From assembly GCA_902784965.1 (NCBI GenBank), contig CACZWU010000008.1, positions 1 to 64,000 of the forward strand: a stretch of DNA of 64,000 bases, read 5' to 3'. The stretch is from an uncultured Bacteroidia bacterium (GTDB lineage Bacteria > Bacteroidota > Bacteroidia > Bacteroidales > UBA932). The notes beneath the pieces are model-generated. The model searched no databases and had not been told where the DNA came from. It worked only from the letters and a program-made list of their open reading frames with translations. A program made the translations under genes and the position numbers. Shown here one piece after another: positions 40,441 through 49,108 of this stretch. How positions within the stretch are numbered: position 1 is the first letter of the stretch; the number at the start of each line of letters is the position of its first letter.

Positions 40441-41925
40441 ATGCATTATATATCACATGATCATCTGAAGCTGGAGCATATCCAGCACATCATCGAGGAG
40501 CACGAGCCGCTTGCGCTGTCGCCGGAGGCGGTCGCGGCCATCGAAAAATGCCGTCACTATCTCGATGCCAAGATGGAAGACATCGACCGGCCGGTCTACG
40601 GCATCACCACCGGTTTCGGATCCCTCTACAACGTAACGATCCCCGCCGAGGACCTGTCTCAGCTCCAGCACAACCTCGTCATGTCGCACGCCTGCGGCAC
40701 CGGCGAAGAAGTGCGCCCCGACATCGTCCGCCTGATGCTCCTGCTCAAGGCCCAGTCGCTTTCCTACGGCCATTCCGGCGCCCAGCTGGTCACCGTGCAG
40801 CGACTGATCGACATGTACAACAACGACATCCTCCCCGTGGTCTACCAGCAGGGATCGCTCGGCGCCTCCGGCGACCTCGCGCCCCTCGCCCACTTGAGCC
40901 TTCCCCTCATCGGCATGGGCGAAGTACGCTACAAAGGACAGGTACGCTCCGCCGCGGAAGTATGGAAAGAACTCGGCTGGGAACCCATCCGCCTGCAGTC
41001 GAAGGAAGGCCTGGCCCTGCTCAACGGCACCCAGTTCATGAGCGCCCACGCCATCTGGTCGCTCATCCAGGCCCGCCGCCTCTCGAAATGGGCCGACCTG
41101 ATCGGCGCCATGTCGCTCGAAGCCTATGACGGCCGCATCGAGCCCTTTCTGCCGCTCAGCCACCGCATCCGTCCGCACAAGGGACAGCTGGCCACCGCCG
41201 AACGCTTCCTGCAGGTGCTGGAAGGCAGCGAGCTCATCCACCGTCCCAAGGAACACGTGCAGGACCCCTACTCTTTCCGCTGCATCCCGCAGGTCCACGG
41301 CGCCGTCAAAGACAACCTGAGCTATGTGCAGTGGGTCATCGAAAACGAAATCAACGGCGTGACCGACAACCCGAACGTCTTCCCCGACGAGGATATGGTG
41401 ATCTCGGCCGGCAATTTCCACGGCGAACCCATCGCCATCCCGATGGATACACTGGCCATTGCCCTGTCGGAACTGGCCAGCATCTCGGAACGCCGCGTCT
41501 ACCTGCTCATCCACGGTTACCGTGGCCTGCCGCGCTACCTGGCTCCGAATCCGGGCCTCAACAGCGGTTTCATGATCCCGCAATACACCGCCGCCTCCAT
41601 CGTGAGCCAGAACAAGGGCCTCTGCTGGCCCGCTTCCTGCGACTCCGTGCCCTCGTCGAACGGTCAGGAAGACCATGTGAGCATGGGCGCCAACTCCGCC
41701 ACGAAGCTGGTCCGCATCATCGACAACGTGGAGACCGTGCTGGCCATCGAGCTCTTCAATGCCGCCCAGGCACTGGAGTTCCGCCGTCCGGCCAAGAGTT
41801 CCCCGCTCATCGAGCAGATCCACGCCGATTACCGGAAGGAAGTCCCGTTCCTCGCGGTCGACACCTACATGCACCCGCTGATCATCCGTTCCGCGGCGTT
41901 CCTCCGGAATAAGCAATACATTTAG
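40441..41925 (+). CDS. hutH: Histidine ammonia-lyase
   Basis: A 494-residue enzyme. The residues Ala142-Ser143-Gly144 in GSLGASGDLAP form the MIO prosthetic group; YGITTGFGSLYN, ALLNGTQFMSA and SSNGQEDHVSMG are family motifs. It removes ammonia from histidine to give urocanate, the first step of the pathway. It is separated from hutU by the D1/D2 hairpin pair and from hutI by 1 nt. No -7 element is obvious in the gap, so it probably depends on the upstream promoter. Confidence 0.96.
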   Translation: MHYISHDHLKLEHIQHIIEEHEPLALSPEAVAAIEKCRHYLDAKMEDIDRPVYGITTGFGSLYNVTIPAEDLSQLQHNLVMSHACGTGEEVRPDIVRLMLLLKAQSLSYGHSGAQLVTVQRLIDMYNNDILPVVYQQGSLGASGDLAPLAHLSLPLIGMGEVRYKGQVRSAAEVWKELGWEPIRLQSKEGLALLNGTQFMSAHAIWSLIQARRLSKWADLIGAMSLEAYDGRIEPFLPLSHRIRPHKGQLATAERFLQVLEGSELIHRPKEHVQDPYSFRCIPQVHGAVKDNLSYVQWVIENEINGVTDNPNVFPDEDMVISAGNFHGEPIAIPMDTLAIALSELASISERRVYLLIHGYRGLPRYLAPNPGLNSGFMIPQYTAASIVSQNKGLCWPASCDSVPSSNGQEDHVSMGANSATKLVRIIDNVETVLAIELFNAAQALEFRRPAKSSPLIEQIHADYRKEVPFLAVDTYMHPLIIRSAAFLRNKQYI

Positions 41926-41926
41926 C

Positions 41927-43144
41927 ATGAAACGGCTGTTCACGCATATCGGAACCATCGCGGGCATCGTTCCAGCCGGCGTTCTCCGCAAGGAGGGCGC
42001 GGCGATGGACGAAGTAACTGCGTTGGCTGACGCCTGGCTGCTGGTCGACGAGGGTTGCATCGCCGCTTTCGGCGATGCCGCCACTCCCGCCCCGGCGGCC
42101 GACGAGGTCGTCGACTGTGAAGGCGGCCTGCTGATGCCGGCTTTCTGCGACAGCCATACGCACATCGTGTATGCCGGCTGCCGCGACGGCGAATTCCTCG
42201 ACAAGATCAACGGCCTCTCCTATGAGCAGATCGCTGCCCGGGGCGGTGGTATCCTCAATTCCGCCGACCTCCTGCACCAGACCTCTGAAGAGGATCTTTT
42301 CCGCCAGTCGATGGAGCGGGTCGACGAAATGATCGCCCAGGGCACCGGTGCCATCGAGATCAAAAGCGGCTACGGACTGAACCCGGTGGATGAGCTGAAG
42401 ATGTTGCGTGTCATCGACCGCATCAAGGCAGCCTCCCCCGCCCTCATCCGTTCCACCTTTCTCGGCGCACACGCCGTCGGCCGTGGCTACACGCACGAAG
42501 ACTATGTGGCCGCAGTCTGCCGGATGATGCCCGATGCGGCGCACTATGCCGACTTTGTCGATATCTTCTGCGAGCAGGGCTTCTTCACGGTAGAAGATGC
42601 GGCCCGGGTGCTGGAGGCAGGACTGCGGGCCGGCCTGCGGCCGAAGATCCATGCCAACCAGCTGGCGGTCAGCGGCGGCGTACAGGTGGGCGCCAAATTC
42701 GGTGCGCTGTCGGTCGACCATCTGGAGCAGTCGGGCGCAGCCGAAATCGAAGCCCTGCAGGGAACGGCCACAATGCCGACCTTCCTGCCCGGCAGCGCCT
42801 TCTTCCTGCGCATTCCCGACGGACCGGCCAAAGATTATATCGCCGCTGGCCTGGGCGTCGCCTTGGCTTCCGATTACAATCCGGGGTCTTCTCCTTCGGG
42901 CGACATGCGTTTCATCTGGGCGCTGGGTTGCATCCGGATGCGGTTCACGCCGAACCAGGCGTTCAACGCCATCACGCTCAACAGCGCCTATGCGATGGGG
43001 GTCAGCGACCGGTGCGGTTCCATCACGGTCGGCAAGCGGGCCGACCTCATCCTGACCCGTCCCGGATGGAACCTGACGAAGATTCCCTATCTCCATCATT
43101 CTCCTTTCATCCGGCAGGTCTATCTGCAGGGCAAAGCTGTATAA
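41927..43144 (+). CDS. hutI: Imidazolonepropionase
   Basis: A 405-residue amidohydrolase. Metal-binding CDSHTHIVYAG lies near residue 75, followed by IEIKSGYGL, the His in FLGAHAVGRGY, KIHANQLAVSGG and the late Asp in SDYNPGSSPSGDM. It opens the imidazolone ring to give N-formiminoglutamate, which FtcD then uses. It starts 1 nt after hutH. All four enzymes needed to go from histidine to glutamate and methenyl-tetrahydrofolate are therefore in this cluster. Confidence 0.94.
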   Translation: MKRLFTHIGTIAGIVPAGVLRKEGAAMDEVTALADAWLLVDEGCIAAFGDAATPAPAADEVVDCEGGLLMPAFCDSHTHIVYAGCRDGEFLDKINGLSYEQIAARGGGILNSADLLHQTSEEDLFRQSMERVDEMIAQGTGAIEIKSGYGLNPVDELKMLRVIDRIKAASPALIRSTFLGAHAVGRGYTHEDYVAAVCRMMPDAAHYADFVDIFCEQGFFTVEDAARVLEAGLRAGLRPKIHANQLAVSGGVQVGAKFGALSVDHLEQSGAAEIEALQGTATMPTFLPGSAFFLRIPDGPAKDYIAAGLGVALASDYNPGSSPSGDMRFIWALGCIRMRFTPNQAFNAITLNSAYAMGVSDRCGSITVGKRADLILTRPGWNLTKIPYLHHSPFIRQVYLQGKAV

Positions 43145-43148
43145 GCCG

Positions 43149-43415
43149 ATGAAGCGTTTCCTTTCCATCGCCCTGACGCTTTCGCTGATGCTTTCTCCGG
43201 TGTCGTGCGGGATCATGGTCCCGCGCGGCGCCGAGGTCATCACCGAACACGAAGCGATGATGGAAATCCTGAAGGAGCATTTCCCCGACCTCTACGAACT
43301 CCACGAGCAGGACCGCATCGAAGTCGACGAAATCTACCGCTACACCGACCATTCCGGCCAGCCCAAATACAAAGTCTCCTTCCGCTACCTGCCCGCCCAC
43401 CACGACGACTGTTGA
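43149..43415 (+). CDS. Small putative lipoprotein
   Basis: An 88-residue protein that begins 4 nt after hutI, probably the last gene of the operon. It has a short signal with lipobox-like SPVSC (Cys20). The mature part is acidic (EHEAMMEILKEHFPDLYELHE) and then has a short beta-like part ending in HHDDC. The family is not recognised and it need not act in histidine use. Confidence 0.6.
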   Translation: MKRFLSIALTLSLMLSPVSCGIMVPRGAEVITEHEAMMEILKEHFPDLYELHEQDRIEVDEIYRYTDHSGQPKYKVSFRYLPAHHDDC

Positions 43416-43421
43416 GCCATC

Positions 43422-43515
43422 TGCGGCTTGTGCTTACAGGCGCGGGTGGTATTGGATTGGGCGAGCATTTTTTCTGCGAGAACAAGCCAATACCAGAGCG
43501 CCAAGCACAAGCCGC
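43422..43515 (+). repeat. Dispersed hairpin element, copy E
   Basis: Outer arm GCGGCTTGTGCTT (43423-43435) pairs with AAGCACAAGCCGC (43503-43515), 13 bp. Inner stem GGTATTGG (43448-43455) pairs with CCAATACC (43487-43494). All conserved blocks are present. It lies between convergent 3' ends. Confidence 0.8.
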
Positions 43516-43526
43516 GCCAATAAAGA

Positions 43527-44543
43527 TTACAGTTGGAAACTGCGGGACACCGGGAACAGGCCGTAGAGGCCGCCGGTATGGATAAATAGGATATTCTCGG
43601 AGGAGCGGAGACGGCCGCCGGGACGCAATTCGTTGACCATGCCGTAGGTCGCCTTGCCCGTATACACCGGGTCGAAGACCGTCGCCTCAAGTTTTGCCAT
43701 CCGGTGGATGTGCACAAGCTCTTCCGGACGGCTCAACGCATAGCCGATGCCCACATATTCCTCAAACAGTTCGAAATCCGTGGGTTTGAGCGAAGCCGCG
43801 AAGCGGTTGGCCCGGTCCTGCGACAGCTCGCCCTGGGCGACCAGATACGGCAGCGCATCCCGCGAAATCCGAGCGGCAATTTCCTGGAAGTAAGCGGCAT
43901 CGTCGCAGACGCACACGCCGATTACCCGCTTCCCGTAGCCGTTCAGCAGATTGGAGAGCTGCAGGCCCGCCAGCGTTCCGCCGGAACCCGTCGCTACGAC
44001 CACCGTGTCGAAGGTGATGCCCATCTCCCGCTCCTGTGCGACAATCTCTTTCATCGCAAAGTAATAGCCCAGGGTACCCACGCCGAACGAAGCTCCTTCG
44101 GGAATGATATAGGGCTTGAATCCCTGTGCCGAATAGGCGTCGGCCATCTCCTGCATGATCTCCGCCCGGTGGTCGCGGTACTCGTCACGGGTGCAGAATC
44201 GCACGTCGGCGCCCATCAGCCGGTCGAGGAAATAGTTTCCGTCGAGTGGCGGCTGCTCACTGATGCGCAGCAGGACCGCCGAACGCATCCCGAGATGTGT
44301 GGCCACGGCCACTGTCGCACGACAGTGGTTCGACTGGATGCCGCCGCAGGTAATCAGCAGGTTGCAGCCCTGCTCAACGGCTTCCGCCACAGCAAACTCC
44401 AGTTTCCGGATCTTGTTGCCCGACCATTCGCTGCCGGTCTGGTCGTCACGTTTGACATAGATATTCTTTCCGCATTCTGCCGACCAGCGGGACAAGTGCT
44501 GGATGCGGGTCGGGAGATTGGCAAGAGACAATTTGGCTTTCAT
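43527..44543 (-). CDS. D-cysteine desulfhydrase / ACC deaminase family enzyme
   Basis: A 338-residue fold-type II PLP enzyme. VKRDDQTGSEWSGNKIRKLEF holds the likely Schiff-base Lys44; TCGGIQSNHCRATV and TGSGGTLAGLQLS (phosphate loop) follow. The family includes D-cysteine desulfhydrase, ACC deaminase and sulfolactate-lyase-type enzymes, and bacterial members without plant hosts are usually D-cysteine desulfhydrases. It would turn D-cysteine into pyruvate, ammonia and sulfide. It is read toward the hut operon and ends 12 nt from hairpin element E. Confidence 0.82.
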   Translation of the reverse strand: MKAKLSLANLPTRIQHLSRWSAECGKNIYVKRDDQTGSEWSGNKIRKLEFAVAEAVEQGCNLLITCGGIQSNHCRATVAVATHLGMRSAVLLRISEQPPLDGNYFLDRLMGADVRFCTRDEYRDHRAEIMQEMADAYSAQGFKPYIIPEGASFGVGTLGYYFAMKEIVAQEREMGITFDTVVVATGSGGTLAGLQLSNLLNGYGKRVIGVCVCDDAAYFQEIAARISRDALPYLVAQGELSQDRANRFAASLKPTDFELFEEYVGIGYALSRPEELVHIHRMAKLEATVFDPVYTGKATYGMVNELRPGGRLRSSENILFIHTGGLYGLFPVSRSFQL

Positions 44544-44566
44544 ATCGATGGTTTTTTATAGACATT

Positions 44567-45838
44567 TTATTCTGTATCCGGCTTCCGGACCAGTTGCATA
44601 CGGACCTGCTGCACCTCCCCCATGGGCGAGGTAAACGGATAGGACAGGAACATCAAGTCGCCCGTCAGGTCAAAACTGACGGCATACCATTGGTCAACGC
44701 TGGCCGACTCAAGATACTCGTCAAAACTCCGCCGGTAGGACTCCTCCCATTCCTTTCCGCTTTTCAGGACAGATTCCGCCAGACTGACCTTGTCCAGGTC
44801 TATAGAAAGGAGTTCTCCTTTCCCGGGTGGACAGTATATGCGCAAGGAATCTCCCTCCAGGGTCCATTCGCCGCTCAGACGATACGAAACAGGGACCTTG
44901 ACCTGGACATCCACATCTTCCGATTCGTCATGGAGAAGTGCATTGCCCATCGCATGGAACGTAATGTCCAACGCACCGTCCGGGCGGAGCCGAAGAATCT
45001 CGGCACCCTCGTTCAACTGCTCTTCCCACAAGCCGGCCAGAAGCGCTGGCGTGGCGGATTTGGTCTTCTGAACGTTTCTCCGGATATATGCCTCCATTTC
45101 TTCATCGGATAGCGACATCAGGAACTTGTTCTCCTTGTTCAGCCGGCTCAGTTCGTTGATATACTGGTTGTACTCATTGCTGCGCAGCAGATACATCCGC
45201 AGGTAGCGGAGGGTCTCGGGCTTACCGTATGTCTGTTTCAAAAGCTTTCGGAGGGCGTTGAACGTCAGGCTGCCATCGTACTCCAGGTCACTGGCCGATG
45301 CCTTTTCGAGAAACTTCTCGACATCGGCTTCGGTAAGGGGATGGCGGAATACCACATCCCGTTCTACGATTCTGAGCAGTTCTGCCCGCAACTGGTAGCA
45401 TTTCTGTACGTTGTCGTAGAACTGGCTGTTTTCCAGATTCTGCCAGACATCCATGCTGCCGGTGAAGGCCTTCTCTTTGGTGTCAGCGGCCCAGTCGGGC
45501 ACCGTCGTGGTTTCCTCGATCAGATAGCCGACAGCCTGCCGGACGGAATCAGCTGAAACGAGATCCAGCTTCCCGGGGTGGATGGAGAGGGAATACGCAA
45601 TCGGATACAGAGTATTTTCTATTTCCAAATCCTCTTTCAGCTCACGGATGATCTCGTCGATGTCATAGACAGCCATGATGGCCGTCTGGCGTTGGATCTG
45701 CTCCTTTTTGTTTCCTTCCACCCAATTGCTGACGGCGAAAGTCAGCCCGACACCGATGGCCGTACCCATGACGCCGGTCAGGAACTGCCGCCACCAGTCG
45801 TTGAGAAATCCTTTCTTGTTCTTTTCCATATCAGACAT
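44567..45838 (-). CDS. Uncharacterised single-span membrane protein
   Basis: A 423-residue protein with a short cytoplasmic start (MSDMEKNKKGFLNDWWRQF), one membrane helix (about 20-40), a helical middle region with many charged residues (about 45-250), and a C-terminal beta-rich part (about 262-420) with LLAGLWEEQ and GEWTLEGDSLRIYC that resembles a lipocalin-like module. I do not recognise a named family with certainty. Similar layouts occur in Bacteroidales proteins of unknown role. It lies 17 nt after the AlaX-like gene. Confidence 0.6.
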   Translation of the reverse strand: MSDMEKNKKGFLNDWWRQFLTGVMGTAIGVGLTFAVSNWVEGNKKEQIQRQTAIMAVYDIDEIIRELKEDLEIENTLYPIAYSLSIHPGKLDLVSADSVRQAVGYLIEETTTVPDWAADTKEKAFTGSMDVWQNLENSQFYDNVQKCYQLRAELLRIVERDVVFRHPLTEADVEKFLEKASASDLEYDGSLTFNALRKLLKQTYGKPETLRYLRMYLLRSNEYNQYINELSRLNKENKFLMSLSDEEMEAYIRRNVQKTKSATPALLAGLWEEQLNEGAEILRLRPDGALDITFHAMGNALLHDESEDVDVQVKVPVSYRLSGEWTLEGDSLRIYCPPGKGELLSIDLDKVSLAESVLKSGKEWEESYRRSFDEYLESASVDQWYAVSFDLTGDLMFLSYPFTSPMGEVQQVRMQLVRKPDTE

Positions 45839-45855
45839 AGTTCACACCTTCCATA

Positions 45856-46317
45856 TCAACCCGAGACTTTCCAACGGACCCGCCAGCGACCGTTTTCAAA
45901 ATCGTGGCTGAGGATCTGGAAATGGCCGATCTCTGCCGTGTTCCTGACATGTGCGCCAATACAGGCGCAGGCATCGTAATCCCCCACACGCACGATGCGC
46001 AAGGTAGATGAGGCGTCGTCAGGCAATTTGCTCAGGTCGACGATTGCAGCGGCCTCTTCGCGCGGCATGAAGTCGATGGTCACGTCGAGACCCCGGTCAA
46101 TAACCTCGTTGACAGCCGCTTCGATCTGGGCCACCTGCTCATCGGTGGGGCAAGTTTCGAGATAATAGTCGCATTTCGATTTCTTGCGTTCGATGTGGGC
46201 GTTGCGCGAACGCGGGCAGCCGAACAGCCGGACCATCGTTCCGTTCAGGATGTGCTCGGCCGTATGCATCGGCGGATATTCTTCTTTGTTGTGGGCGTTG
46301 AGGACAGGCTCTTCCAT
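45856..46317 (-). CDS. AlaX-like alanyl-tRNA trans-editing protein
   Basis: A 153-residue free-standing editing domain. The zinc site is HTAEH (His18, His22) and CIGAHVRN (Cys119, His123), as in AlaRS editing domains and AlaX proteins. It would remove wrongly attached serine or glycine from tRNA-Ala. It has no glycine-rich or tRNA-binding extension, so it is the short AlaX-S form. YkvA lies 10 nt upstream and the unknown membrane protein 17 nt downstream on the same strand. Confidence 0.82.
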   Translation of the reverse strand: MEEPVLNAHNKEEYPPMHTAEHILNGTMVRLFGCPRSRNAHIERKKSKCDYYLETCPTDEQVAQIEAAVNEVIDRGLDVTIDFMPREEAAAIVDLSKLPDDASSTLRIVRVGDYDACACIGAHVRNTAEIGHFQILSHDFENGRWRVRWKVSG

Positions 46318-46327
46318 GGAGATCTGA

Positions 46328-46699
46328 TTATTCGCTGTAACCGATGGTGATGACCGGGCCGAACCATTTGTCGAGGGTCTCCTCCACCTTGCGTTCGATC
46401 TCGGGGGTGATGCTTTTTCCGATGCGGTTGATGATCCAGGCCGCCACGCCGATATCGTCGAGCAGGCCGAACCATTTCAGGAACTTGCGGGGAAGCAGGT
46501 CGTGGGGAACGACGATATAGACGATTCCGGCATAGACCATGGCTTTCTCCGAGGCAGTCAGGTCGCCATAGAGCATGGTATAGTAGAATTGCAGGACGAC
46601 ACGGGCGCCGGCACGTCCCACCTTCTTGGAGTAGGCCACCAGGTTGGACCAGATCCCTTTGGCAACAGTTTTACGGTCCATGTTCTTGATTGTTTTCAT
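46328..46699 (-). CDS. YkvA family protein (DUF1232)
   Basis: A 123-residue protein with the DUF1232 core: LTASEKAMVYAGIVYIVVPHDLLP, then FGLLDDIGVAAWIIN. The conserved Pro-Asp-like and Asp-Asp residues are present. Function is unknown; family members are small membrane-linked proteins. Its start overlaps the stop of the esterase gene by 4 nt, so the two are cotranscribed. Confidence 0.8.
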   Translation of the reverse strand: MKTIKNMDRKTVAKGIWSNLVAYSKKVGRAGARVVLQFYYTMLYGDLTASEKAMVYAGIVYIVVPHDLLPRKFLKWFGLLDDIGVAAWIINRIGKSITPEIERKVEETLDKWFGPVITIGYSE

Positions 46700-47961
46700 T
46701 CGCGTCCGGTTTCAAGATACGGCTGGAGGAATGCTGAACGCTCGGCATCCCACGACGGCTCCTGCCACATCGCGTGACCGCAAGTAGGCACGCAGAAATA
46801 GCGTTTATCGTTAGTACCCAGATTGTTATAGATAGAGAAATTGGTGTGCGGCGGGCAAGTGGGATCTTGCAGGCCGAATGCCATATAGACGGGACAGTGG
46901 ACCCGCGAAGCGAAATTCTTCACGTCGAAATACGACAGGGTCTTCAGCAGGTCTTCTCGTGCAATCCCCTCTTTGTCGGCCTGTTCGAACACCTCGTGGA
47001 CGGGCCACGACACAATCTTCGCATAGTCCGGATAGTCTCCCAGAAAGGGAACGGCGGGAGCCGCCGCCTTGATGCGGTCGTCCAGTGCAGCGGCGATGAA
47101 GGTAAAGGCACCGCCCTGGCTCTCGCCCATCGTGACCATGCGTTCGGGATCGGCCTTGTCGAGCGAAGCGGCAAAATCGATGGCCCGCTTCACGTCGCAG
47201 AAGGCACCCCGGTAGTAGAAGGTCGCCTTGTCGGCGATGCCGCGGTCGATCCAGCGGTCCTGATCGCCCTTGTAGATGCCCTGGTCGCGTACGCTCACGG
47301 CAAATTCGATGCGGTCGGCCGCAGCGTTCGGGTCGAAATAGTAGACCGGCGCACCATAGCCCATGTATTGGAGGCAGACAGGATATTTTCCATCCGCCAC
47401 AGGGATGGAGATGATACCGCCCGAAATGCCCCCGCCCCAGGAAGGATAGCGCACCTCGTAGCAGGTACGCCGTTCATTGGAGAATTCGGGAATTTCGTTC
47501 CAGACCGCCTCGAGCGGCACCTGATCCAGTTCGGTGAGGGTCTGTTCCCAGAAAGCGTCGAAATCGGGCTGCGGGTCGGGTGCACTCACGACTGCGTCGG
47601 GGCGCACGCCGATGTTCCATCGGATGGAATCGCGCAGGCGCACCTGATAGAAACCGGGCGCAAGGTGGCCCAGCGGAACGGTCAGCGTGCTGTCCGGCGC
47701 GATGGTGACGTCCCGGGTCAGCAACACCTCCGGCGTATCGGCCATCAGCGAGAGATCGGTTACCAGTTGGAAAGAGGCCGGGCCGGGAGCGGCGTCGACA
47801 TGGGTGTTGAGCGTATAGGGCGCCTTGCCCGTAAAGAGCCAGCCGATATCCGGCACGGAGGAGCCGGTAGGCTTCTCCACGCGGGAGCAGCCCGGCAACA
47901 GCCAGGCTGCCACTGCGCAGAGCACGACGATGCGTGCAATGGAGAGAATGCGGTTTTTCAT
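46696..47961 (-). CDS. Acetyl-xylan-esterase-like lipoprotein (CE7/AXE1)
   Basis: A 421-residue protein with a lipoprotein signal (LPGC, Cys25). A beta-rich N-terminal domain (about 26-130) precedes an alpha/beta hydrolase domain of the AXE1/CE7 type: PEFDAFW-like DFDAFWEQ, YMGYG (oxyanion), GESQGG with the nucleophile Ser, an Asp in FGLQDPTCPP and the His in PTCGHAMW. It would remove acetyl groups from plant polysaccharides or small acetylated sugars at the cell surface or periplasm. It is downstream of the pilus operon with a 39-nt gap and no clear terminator between. Confidence 0.85.
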   Translation of the reverse strand: MKNRILSIARIVVLCAVAAWLLPGCSRVEKPTGSSVPDIGWLFTGKAPYTLNTHVDAAPGPASFQLVTDLSLMADTPEVLLTRDVTIAPDSTLTVPLGHLAPGFYQVRLRDSIRWNIGVRPDAVVSAPDPQPDFDAFWEQTLTELDQVPLEAVWNEIPEFSNERRTCYEVRYPSWGGGISGGIISIPVADGKYPVCLQYMGYGAPVYYFDPNAAADRIEFAVSVRDQGIYKGDQDRWIDRGIADKATFYYRGAFCDVKRAIDFAASLDKADPERMVTMGESQGGAFTFIAAALDDRIKAAAPAVPFLGDYPDYAKIVSWPVHEVFEQADKEGIAREDLLKTLSYFDVKNFASRVHCPVYMAFGLQDPTCPPHTNFSIYNNLGTNDKRYFCVPTCGHAMWQEPSWDAERSAFLQPYLETGRE

Positions 47962-48000
47962 ACAAAGGTTAAAGGTACGAATAATCCGCCAAAAAGCAAA

Positions 48001-49083
48001 TCATTCGCCCTTCACCTGTACGGTGACCGGCGTGGCCGGCGACCAGTCGACGACACTCGGGGTGATGGTGATCTCGTTGAGGGTGATGTCGATGGTATAG
48101 AGGTTCTTGGTTCCCTGGTCCCAGGTCCCGGCGCAGACATACTGGTACTGCATCTGGTTGTTGAGCGGTGCACCGTTGCCATCCTTGCCGTTGTGCAGGG
48201 TATAGGTCAGCGTGAACTGCGTGGCAGGTTGCGGTGGCAGGATGACATAGGCCTCGCCGAAAGGCTTGTCGGCGATGGTTACAGCCGTCTGGCCCAGGTG
48301 CAGGTTCGTCAGGGCCGCTTCTGCCGCGGCACAGGCCGCACCGCCATAGACACGGGCGGCCACGTGGGTCTTCAGCTCTCCCAGTCCGCTCCACTCGGCC
48401 GATACGGTACCGGATCCCTTGCCAGCGGCCGGATTGAGGATGGTGAGCGTGCCCCCGAAACGGGCGTTGTCGACAGTGATGCGGTCGATGGTCACGCCTT
48501 TGTTGTTGGTGGCGTCATACGGTATGTTGGCACGGGCCGAAAAACAGACGATTGTCTCGGCATGCTTGAGGGACAGCGGATTGCCGTTGGCCACGAAGGT
48601 CTGTTCGTTGGAGGCGCCGAAGAGGATGTCGTCGAAAAACTCGGAGTTGTCGGGAATGCCCAGCACCACTTTGCGGGCATTGTTGCCCGCCTCTCCCCAG
48701 GTCGCAGTCGGGACGACGCCTTTGTTGGGATCCTTCAGCCCGGTGGTGGAATAGGCCAGGAAATCGAGTGTACCGTCGAGGGGCCAGTATTTGGCTTCCC
48801 GCCAGAGACTCCCGTTCTTGGAAAAGGTGACGCCGGTAAAGTAATTGCCCGCGCGGTCCGCGTCGCCGGCATGCAGGCCGAGGTTGCGGTACGAGGAGAC
48901 TTTCAGGTCGTAGCCGTCGGGGAAGACGGAGCCGTTGACCGGGCTTTTGGTGTTGACCCGTTGCAGGGCCAGAAAACGGATCTCCCGGTTCCGGGCTTCC
49001 GTCGAAGCTTCGTGTTCGAGTTGGGTGCAGGCAGCCAGGCATACCAGCGTGGCCGCTGCCATCGTCAAAAGGATTTTTTTCAT
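48001..49083 (-). CDS. Fimbrillin family lipoprotein (Mfa-like)
   Basis: A 360-residue protein with a lipoprotein signal (LAAC, Cys19). It has the fimbrillin pattern RVNTKSPVNGSVFPDGYDLKVSSY near the mature start and KYWPLDGTLDFLAY, both common in Mfa-like fimbrillins. The C-terminal strands (YTIDITLNEITITPSVVDWSP) would take part in donor-strand exchange. It is the last gene of the pilus operon and differs in type from the three fimbrillin genes at the start. It may be a minor or terminal subunit. Confidence 0.75.
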   Translation of the reverse strand: MKKILLTMAAATLVCLAACTQLEHEASTEARNREIRFLALQRVNTKSPVNGSVFPDGYDLKVSSYRNLGLHAGDADRAGNYFTGVTFSKNGSLWREAKYWPLDGTLDFLAYSTTGLKDPNKGVVPTATWGEAGNNARKVVLGIPDNSEFFDDILFGASNEQTFVANGNPLSLKHAETIVCFSARANIPYDATNNKGVTIDRITVDNARFGGTLTILNPAAGKGSGTVSAEWSGLGELKTHVAARVYGGAACAAAEAALTNLHLGQTAVTIADKPFGEAYVILPPQPATQFTLTYTLHNGKDGNGAPLNNQMQYQYVCAGTWDQGTKNLYTIDITLNEITITPSVVDWSPATPVTVQVKGE

Positions 49084-49108
49084 TTGTATGGATTTAAATA
49101 GTGAAGGT

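Noticed and set aside
13219..43515. The dispersed hairpins as rho-independent terminators
   Set aside because: The T-run lies in the loop and not after the stem, one copy is inside a gene, and copies occur in both orientations relative to transcription.
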